Shown one piece after another: positions 56,446 through 64,000 of a stretch of DNA of 64,000 bases. Numbering within the stretch: position 1 is the first letter of the stretch; each line of letters opens with the position of its first letter. The position numbers and the translations under genes were made by a program. Source of the DNA: Triatoma infestans. Its lineage: Eukaryota; Arthropoda; Insecta; Hemiptera; Reduviidae. The stretch covers positions 27,184 through 91,183 of the forward strand of contig JAAEAF010002668.1 of NCBI GenBank assembly GCA_011037195.1, read 5' to 3'. The notes under the pieces are model-generated. The model had not been told where the DNA came from. It did no database searches and saw only the letters and a list, made by a program, of their open reading frames with translations.

Positions 56446-56930
56446 CAATGAAAAACTTTTATCACGAAAAATCGGTAAACACGAAATCATACTACGATCC
56501 CGACAAAATACTATGTAATTTCATACATTCATTTTCTTTTAACACGAAATGATTTCATTTCCCGGACGAACAAATATAACCTGTTTTCTGCAGCCACGTC
56601 GTCACACATATTTTTTGGCTTATTTTTTTTTTTCGTTTGACGGAACAAAATAAACAATGGCTTCTTCCACTGTTGTTAGGTTTCCGCTTTTTTCTTGAAT
56701 TGGTAAAATCACCGCCATTGTCAAAACATTTAAGTTAGTTTTCGAATTCGGTGAATTTTGTGTTAAAATCAGTGAATTTTTTATTTAATTTGTTTGTAAT
56801 TTTAATATATAAACTTATTTTTTTACGTGTATAATGGCAGAGAAATCGGGACAAAAACAAACCGCTATTTTATCGTTAAACACAAAAAAATATTTCGGTC
56901 CCCTCAGTTTCGTGTTAAACGTTTTTCACT
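56446..56930 (+). mobile_element. pogo/Tigger-like MITE
   Basis: Imperfect inverted ends, tgaaaaacttttatcacgaa at the left and ttcgtgttaaacgtttttca at the right, each against TA-rich microsatellite (TA duplication possible). Near the right end an ATG at 56834 opens a short frame, MAEKSGQKQTAILSL, like the N-terminus of Tigger/jerky-type transposases, before the terminal repeat. It thus looks like an internally deleted derivative that kept the 5' UTR and first codons. Class is an inference. Confidence 0.6.
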
Positions 56931-56944
56931 ATATATATATATCA

Positions 56945-57595
56945 CACATACACGGATCATTCGCTAAAATACATTTTTTCATACTCGAGTGACCTCAAAA
57001 CATGTATTTCCTCTCATACTCAACAAAAACCAATTTGAAAAATTTGGCAGATCGCCAAACTTCCTTAAGTAAAAATCGCGGAGAAACTGATAAAACAATT
57101 AATAAAACTGAACTTCCGTTTAATGGATTTTGACCGGATACTTTCTTGTGCGCCTTTACACTCATCATACCTAAAGGAATATCACATCTGAAGCTTTCTG
57201 TAATGATTATTTTTTTTTTTAACATTTTATACTTGAATACTTCTTTGGAGGGGGGAGGGAGGATATTTTGTATTTTGCCAGTGATGGCATTATTAGATAT
57301 GATACAAAAGTTTAAAGGAAATCTTTGAAGCCAATTTTTTGAGAAAATTGCGAAAACCTAATAAATAACCAGTTCAATAAAGTTGAACTTTCTATTGATG
57401 GGTTTTGCATGAAACCTTCGTGCCAGATGCGATGATAGTAACTAAAAGGCAAGAATACTATTTTTCGTCTCCTAGAACCTCATATGTATATATTTCCGTT
57501 GAAAATTTGGCACGAGCGCAAAACTTCCCGTTTAGAGCGAGCAGTATACTGGAGACAACAGTGACAGTACAAAACGGAAGGTATTAGAAATTTGA
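56945..57595 (+). repeat. Family 1 pieces, forward, degraded
   Basis: One 3' end (catgtatttcctctcata, 57000-57070) followed by another partial copy (gaacttccgtttaatgg, tatttccgttgaaaat, cgagcagtatactg). Confidence 0.6.
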
Positions 57596-57955
57596 TGTTA
57601 TTATGAAAATAATAGACTCCCCCCTCAACAACTACAATAATAATAACAAAAACAACAGTAGTAAGTATAGGTTATTGTTTAACAATAAAAGGTAACCTCC
57701 CCGGGCGCCCTACCTTCCATATCACGCGTTGTTTTATATTAACAACACTAAGTGTGATAACATAGATAGGATTGACGGGTTCTAGGCCACTTTTTTTGCA
57801 CAAGATGGCGGCCGTCCCCCTCTCCCACCACAGTCACATTACCCCTCTCCCACCAAATGACCCCCCTCCCCTCCCCCAACCTATTCCCAACTTTTCCCCC
57901 ACCCCTCCCCCTCCCCTTTTCCTGTAGGCGAAGAAATAATAAAAATTAATTTTTT
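57595..57955. other. Pyrimidine-rich tract, no gene seen
   Basis: 57815-57920 is almost purely C and T on the plus strand (tcccaccaaatgacccccct and similar). Unique otherwise. Confidence 0.6.
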
Positions 57956-57956
57956 T

Positions 57957-58037
57957 TTTTGCTGAGGTCAGCAAAAGCGATCTCACAACCTTCGTCATCC
58001 AAGTCCATCACTTACACCACTCAGCTATAGTGGTAAC
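57957..58037 (-). other. tRNA-like sequence (Ser/Leu-type), possible SINE head
   Basis: Minus strand: tagctgagtggtgtaagtga matches a pol III A box, then gatggacttggat, then ggttgtgagatcgc resembling a B box. The acceptor stem does not close and the next sequence is T/A-rich, so this is a relic or SINE head rather than a working tRNA. Confidence 0.45.
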
Positions 58038-58199
58038 TTGGCAATAGTAGTTTTCTTTAGATCCTTATACCTCACCCCACATACTTCTCCCTCATCTCTC
58101 TCATATCCTTTCTCTCTCTCTCTCTCATAGATATATAAAATATATACACAGAGACTTAAAGAGAGGCTCTGCCCCACGTACCCCAGGCCAGGGTTCATT

Positions 58200-60180
58200 A
58201 ACCTGTATTTTTCCATTCATACAAAAGTTCATTAACCTCTATGTATGCACAATGTTTGCAATATAATTTCTAATTAAAAGTATTTTTCCATTCGTACAAA
58301 AGTCTTATTCTTTAAGATAAAAATCTATTTATCGATAAGTATATTGATAACACCTATCGAATCCAGTATATGATTATTATCGATTTTATGAGTCACTCAC
58401 TTAATAAATTCTGTAAGTTTTTTTTTTTTCGTTAGATCTGTACTTTGACGATGCAATTGAATGCCCTAAGATTTTTAGCACATTTTAAATTCTTATGAAA
58501 TAAACACACAAAAAAAATTATTCCATCAAATATATATTGATAACACATATTGAATCCAGTGTATTGATTATTATCGATTTTGTATGAGGCAGTCACTTCT
58601 GTAAGTTTTTTTTGGGTAAAACATTTTTAAAAAGTTAGAAAGCGTATTTAAGATAAATCTATTTATCGATCAATTATATATCGATCGCTTCCCAGTATAT
58701 ATTGATTATTATTGATTTTTAAGTTAATAATATGTTTTATCGAACTAATTGTTTATGCAATTAAAGAAAGGAAAAAACTAGTGATTTAATAACTGGTGTA
58801 TCTCAATTTACATACCAAATTCCGCATATTTAATCACTAGACAGATACTTAGTTTTTTTGGTAAACAGATGAGTTTTTTTTTGGTAAACAATAAACTAAA
58901 ACTTAATCTATGGTTCCTTCTTATACACCATACTTATCTATTTTTATCGATCAAGTATATTGGACATTTAATACAGTATATTGATTTATGAGTCACTTAC
59001 CTGTGTAAGGTTTTTGGTAAGCAATTACAATTTAATTTCCATTTTCCTTCTTTAAGAAAAATCTATTTAGCCTATTATACAAAACACACCGAGGACAGCC
59101 GAACTACAGAGCCGATAATAACCGAACAGTCCTTATTGTTTTTTTTTTTTAAAAACATTACACAATCATTTGTAATTAAGTTGTCCAAGTTTTCTAATAA
59201 TAACCACAGTCCAAATCGTTCGTTAGTAGGTTTTACTTTTCTTCCATAGAGCTGAGAAACACTTAACACTTTGTGCGAGCCCATGTTGTCTCTGCCGATG
59301 ACCGATTAACACTTAATTACAAAGGACTCCACTATGAGTTAAATCTCCACTTTCCTTTTTAAGATAATTTTTTGTTTTGTTTATCGATCAACTATATTTA
59401 TAGAATCTAATATATCGTTTTCTTTTTGGTACTGCTTAAAGTCGTTGGATCTGTTATCTAACGCAATGTACGACGAAATAGTTAATAATATGTTTTGTCG
59501 AACTAATTGTTTATGCAATTAAAGAAAGGGAAAAAAAAAAAAAGCTAGTGTTTAACCAGAGATTTAATAACTGTTGTATCTCAATTTACGTATCAAATTC
59601 CACATATTTAATCACTTTTCTAATCTAAAACGTACTCAATTTACACACATATTTCCGTCAATTCTTGCAAAGAAGAGATGTAAGTTTTCGGTTAGAAATG
59701 TAGAAAGTGCCTTTCTTACAAATTGACATGTAAGAAATAAAAGTAAGAATAGCGATTTATGCGTACATATTAAAACTAGTAATTTAAATGGAACTTATAT
59801 ATTTTTAAACACTTTTTATTAGAGCAAAAGTAATTTTCTCTAGAGATAACTACTGTAAGTTTGCAGTTAAAATTGTAAAAGTCGAAAGTGCGTATCTTAG
59901 AGCTTAACATGTAAGAAATAAAAGCAAGAATTGCGGTATATACGCATTTATTAAAACTAGTAATTTAACTGGAATTTATATGTTATACATGTTTAAACAC
60001 TTCTTATTTGAGCAAAAGTAATTTCTCTCTAGAGATAGTTTGCGGAGTTTCGCAGTAATATCTTACTACAGTAGTATTTTTCTGTAGTCTTTTTACAGGA
60101 GTAAGTCTAATTCCACCACAGTGGAAAGCTGATCCTACACAGATAATGTAATTTCCAAAAAAAAAAAAAAAAAAAATCTT
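58200..60180. repeat. Complex long-period repeat region
   Basis: Recurring words: atatattgataacac(c/a)tat and attattatcgattttatg at 58340, 58540 and 58690; aactaattgtttatgcaatt with aaagaaagg at 58743 and 59497 (about 750 bp apart); tgtatctcaatttac at 58797 and 59574. No coding sequence. Confidence 0.7.
59690..60060. repeat. Two tandem units of about 180 bp
   Basis: gacatgtaagaaataaaag, ttaaaactagtaattta and agagcaaaagtaatttt occur in 59700-59860 and again in 59885-60040. Confidence 0.8.
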
Positions 60181-60589
60181 CTATCGAATTAATTTTTTGT
60201 ACAATTAAACAAATTACTTAAAGAAAGGAAAACTTAGTGGAACCAGTAGTCTTTTTATCTCAATTTAGGTGCAAAATTCCCCTACATTTTTGCAATCTAA
60301 GAAGCACTCAATTTACGTACTTACTCCCCCAAAATAGTGATCAGTTTCCAATTTAACTGGTAAATGAATTATTCTATATTTTTTGTAATCTAATAAGTAT
60401 TCAATTTACATATATAATTCCAATAGAGAATTTAATAAATTAATGGGATTTATACCATACCTAGATAGAAGTAACTTCCTTAGTGAGTAACAGATTGATA
60501 TGCGCTCCTAGAGTTATGGATGTGCAAATGACGAATGATTAGACAGTAGAGAATGTATTGTGTTTAATGTCTTTGATCAGGTCAAAATG

Positions 60590-62100
60590 TAAAATCACTG
60601 CACAAAGCAAAGTTGGACTACAATTAAATCTGTCGAATAACCAAGAAAAACAAAGATATACAAAGAATATATTGCACTAAAACATTCGTAAGTTATCGTA
60701 TTGTGAATTGGAATAACAGTTTTGCTAGTAATTTCCAAGTTCTTCCTCAACCTTTCTAAATATGTAACAACTTCTTCTGCCATCTTACATTCTTAAACAG
60801 GCATAGGATATTATGCGCTAAAAAACATGTTACTTTTTAATAAAAGAATATTGGAACAAGTTAAACCATTATAAGTTTTTAATCTGGGGAAATGATTGCA
60901 TTATATCCAAATTCGAAATCTTCTGTTTTGTATCCATTGTCTAGTGTCTATTAGTCCAAGAAAAACACAGATATACAATAGAATATAAACATATATTGCA
61001 CTAAAACATTCTTAAGTTATCGCATGGCAATAATTGTGGATTGCAATAACAGTTTTGCTAGTAATTTCCAAGTTCTTTCCTCAACCTTTCTAAACATGTA
61101 ACAACTAAGAAATAAGTTTCTAATCTGGGGAAATTATATCCGAGTTCGAAATCTTCTGTTTTGTAGCCATTGTCTAATGTCTATTAGTCCAAGAAAAACA
61201 CAGATATACAATAGAATATAAACATATATTGCCCTAAAACAGTCTTAAGTTATCGCTTGGCAATTATTGTGCATTGCAATAACAGTTTTGCTAGTAATTT
61301 CCAAGTTCTTTCCTCAACCTTTCTAAACATGTAACAACTAAGAAATAAGTTTCTAATCTGGGGAAATTATATCCAAGTTCAAAATCTTTGTTTTGTACCC
61401 ATTGTCTAACGTCTATTAGACCAAGAACAACCAAGAAAAACACAGATATACAATAGAATATAACATATATAGCACTAAAAACAGTCTTAAGTTATCGCAT
61501 GGTAATTATTGTGGATTGGACTCAGCTTTCCTCAACCTTTTTAAACATGTAAACAACTTGTTCTACTGTCTTACATTCTTAAACAGGCATAGGAAATTAT
61601 GCCCTAAACAATATGTAACTTTTTAATCGAAGAATATTGGAACAAGTTAAACCAATGTTTGCATAGTATAGGAAATGGGAAATGATTGCATTATATCCAA
61701 ATTCGAAATCTGTTTGGAATTTAGACATTTCTACCAACACTAACGTCTATTAGTCCAAGTACAACACAGATATACACAGAATATAATACAGTATTTTGCC
61801 CTAAAACAGTCTTAAGTTATCGCTTGGCAATTATTGTGGATTGCAATAACAGTTTTGCTAGTAATTTCCAAGTTCTTTCCTCAACCTTTCTAAACATGTA
61901 TACCTACAACTTGTTCTACAGTCTTAAATTGTTAAACAGGCATACTGATATTATGCACTAAAAAATATGTTACTTTTTAATCGAAGAATATTGGAACAAG
62001 TTAAACCAATGTTTGCATAGTATAGGAAATGGGGAAATGATTGCGTTATATACAAAAATTCAAAAATCTTCTGTTTGTAGCTGTTCTCTAACGTCTAATA
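60590..62100. repeat. Satellite-like tandem array, five units of 230-330 bp
   Basis: Units are marked by cagatatacaatagaatata (about 60650, 60967, 61200, 61442, 61770), followed by cttaagttatcgc, caataacagttttgctag, taatttccaagttctttcc and tcaacctttctaaacatgta. Long units carry an extra block (ggaacaagttaaaccaatg) that short units lack. Confidence 0.85.
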
Positions 62101-62641
62101 GTTAAAGCTGTTTAAAACAAACAAACAAAAAATACTGCAAACATACAAGTGTCTGGTCCCCAAACTTGTTGTAATTGGTACCGATTAGAAATATAAATAT
62201 ATTCTATAGTCATTTGGAAGAAATTAGTCAAAATATTCCCAAAAAAAAAAAAATCATTATTAGTTCTGTTTAATGTTTTAACTTGTTTTTATTAGACGGA
62301 AATTATAACACAGAAGTATTTTTGCTTAGTCAGATCGCATTCCTACCCCTTCTTACGAGCCCTGGCACACACACACACACACATACGCGCGCGCGCACAC
62401 TACATGCGGTTAAGTGAATAATTGACAGAAATAAAAAAAATACATGTTTCTCTATTTTTGCAATACAAAAGAAAGGAAATAATTGCAACCATTAAAAGTA
62501 AAAATTGATCACCGTTTTCTCTATTATTTTTCTCTCATAATACATAGATGTGTACGGTTCTATTATAAATAACACAAACATAATATTTTGTTTAATTACA
62601 AAATCCATACCTTATACTATAATCTTGGTAATAATATACAT

Positions 62642-62679
<38 letters not shown>

Positions 62680-62750
62680 CACACACACACACACGCACGC
62701 AGCACAAATCTTTTTATGTCTACTGGCAGAGTATGTTTTAACTTATCTAA
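62100..62750. repeat. Intergenic with CA/CG microsatellites
   Basis: (CA)n(CG)n at 62369-62398 and (AC)n at 62648-62700. No gene. Confidence 0.85.
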
Positions 62751-62754
62751 ATTG

Positions 62755-63105
62755 TCAAAATTTATAGTCAAAATCTAAAGCTAAGTTTTGCATTTCTCTT
62801 ACTAACCAGCAATGTCTATTTCTATAAGGAACTAGTTTAAGGCCTACCAAAATTACTGCTTCTAACCGGTTGCACTCAGAAACTTTAACACGACCTCTTA
62901 TTTCTTTATCGTTCTCCTGTTGTGTTGAAAGCGGTACCTTGTATATTTTTCCTGCGCAAAATTCCATCTTCCCTATTTTGGCAAACGAGTGTCCATTGTA
63001 ACTTGTTACACCAGTAAATGTTAAAAATGGTTTCTCTCGGTAGGTGAGAAAATTATATCCAACCCATTTTTCGGTATTATAATGTAACCATTTTCTTTAT
63101 TAGAA
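62755..63105 (-). CDS. Unidentified open frame, about 110 codons
   Basis: Minus-strand frame open from about 63088 to the stop at 62755, containing EKWVGYNFLTYREKPFLTF, TGVTSYNGHSFAKIGKM, KIYKVPLSTQQENDKEIRGR and LVPYRNRHCWLVREMQ. The residue mix is protein-like. A Met lies at 62967. The frame at 63343-63077 just upstream is in another register and could be joined by a shift or an intron. No family recognised. Confidence 0.3.
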
Positions 63106-63343
63106 TAGGCACTATTTTTTTTTTGTTTTGTTTTTGTGGTACCCTTTTAGTTCTTGCACTCTTCTTTTTCTGCATATATAAAAGTTCTTTTTGTTGTTTA
63201 CGGTAAACACCAGTTGTGTCCAAAGTTTTGCAATGTGGTTTAATATTTTTAAATTCTGTCAACTCGTTTTCCACCAGTTGCTTGTATTCCTCTTTCTGTA
63301 GTTTTTTCTGTATATAGTCTGTCTTCCTTCTTTTTAAATCCAC
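63077..63343 (-). CDS. Unidentified Lys-rich open frame, 88 residues
   Basis: From Met at 63343: Lys/Glu/Gln-rich, likely helical (YIQKKLQKEEYKQLVENELT; YRKQQKELLYMQKKKS). It precedes the frame at 62755-63105 by a register change. No family recognised; A/T-rich codon use makes chance a real option. Confidence 0.25.
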   Translation of the reverse strand: MDLKRRKTDYIQKKLQKEEYKQLVENELTEFKNIKPHCKTLDTTGVYRKQQKELLYMQKKKSARTKRVPQKQNKKKIVPILIKKMVTL

Positions 63344-63352
63344 CTAGTTCTA

Positions 63353-63775
63353 AGTGTCGTTTCTTTACCCATACATGGGAGTTCTATTTCTTTTACTGTA
63401 TATGGCAATACCTACCGGCTCTCTTCCGTAAGACATGGTACCGATCCTGTCTTTTCGATATCTATGGTATGGTATAAAACAGTGTTCCAGTGTTTTGAGA
63501 AATACGCATTTAATGTAACATTTTTGCACAACTAAGTGTCGTTTCTTTGCAGATGGTACATACATTAGAGGTGGGAGTTCTATTTCTTTTACTGTATATG
63601 GCCATAGCGTGTTGGTTATGTTAGCTCTCTTCCGTTAAGACATGAAAAAAAATTACATTATTGGTAGAGACCAATCCTGTCTTTCGATATCTACACTTCC
63701 TGGTATGGTAGAAAAAAGTGTTCCAGTTTTTGGGAAATACGTTTCCCCAATGTTTTTAATGTAACATTTTTGCGC
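63353..63775. repeat. Tandem duplication of about 180-240 bp
   Basis: aagtgtcgtttctttac, gggagttctatttctttt, actgtatatggc, ctctcttccgt and tgttccagt occur at 63353-63520 and again at 63534-63760; the second unit has extra insertions. Confidence 0.85.
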
Positions 63776-64000
63776 AATCTGTACAATATCTTTGTTTACA
63801 CAATCTTCTACAATATAATATATAATTAATTTGTAGAGAGTTAAAACGAAATGTCGAAACAACATAATTTATCATTTTTTTTTTTTCTCTGTTCTTGGTA
63901 TTTTCCGGTAGGTTTAACTGTATACCAGTCAACTTTCGTGTGTTCTTATTCGCCCAATATACATACTGTAACAAATTATTAAATACAAGGCAACAACTGT

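Noticed and set aside
62640..62705. CRISPR-like regular short repeats
   Set aside because: Simple (AC)n microsatellite in a eukaryotic context; no spacers.
1..64000. Host protein-coding gene with exons
   Set aside because: No frame outside transposons shows recognisable domains or a splice-site chain; the three unidentified frames are listed at low confidence.

Overview
The window looks like repeat-rich nuclear DNA from an arthropod, most likely an insect. It is visibly AT-rich. It carries remnants of typical insect transposons (an R1-clade LINE, I-like and other LINEs, mariner, hAT, LTR elements), and no open reading frame reads like a host gene. No rRNA, complete tRNA, CRISPR array, operon or bacterial signal is visible. 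Species cannot be named from the sequence.

The matrix is one very abundant dispersed repeat, called Family 1 here. A full copy is about 0.7-1.0 kb. It starts near TCTGGTGTGAAACACTC, contains modules of about 290-300 bp that each carry ACTTCCGGT (ETS-like on the other strand), often has a CA-repeat, and ends in a short hairpin (CTTCCTCTTACT / AGTAAGAGAAAG). At least 30 copies or pieces lie in both orientations, some head to tail. They may cover a third or more of the window. The structure resembles non-autonomous Helentron/DINE-type rolling-circle elements, but that class is an inference.

Region by region: 79-2020 hAT element with a broken transposase and 8-bp target duplication; 5785-10612 nearly full-length R1-clade LINE (minus) with poly(A), 14-bp target duplication, gag-like ORF1 and a damaged ORF2; 11342-12209, 41694-41984 and 51382-51668 copies of a palindromic Family 2 with 10-11-bp target duplications and hammerhead-like cores; 14118-15190 truncated LINE with RNase H; 19818-20266 and 40796-41292 solo LTRs of one family; 22836-23300 RT remnant; 23390-23960 RNase H remnant; 25085-25890 mariner pseudogene; 34445-35045 LINE 3' fragment; 37553-39275 I-like LINE 3' half; 43177-44285 head-to-head inverted mariner composite; 46229-46620 solo LTR with heat-shock element, TATA box and poly(A) signal; 50640-51895 LINE RT fragment interrupted by Family 2; 56446-56930 pogo/Tigger-like MITE; 58.2-62.1 kb satellite-like tandem repeats; 62.7-63.8 kb unidentified ORFs and a duplication.

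Most younger elements sit inside Family 1 copies, and one Family 1 copy sits inside another and inside the hAT element. The window therefore records a nested insertion history. No gene here seems able to act alone: ORF1 of the R1-like LINE is the longest intact reading frame, and every transposase or RT domain is truncated, frameshifted or interrupted. Apart from named landmarks, coordinates of repeat copies are by eye and good to roughly 10-30 bp.
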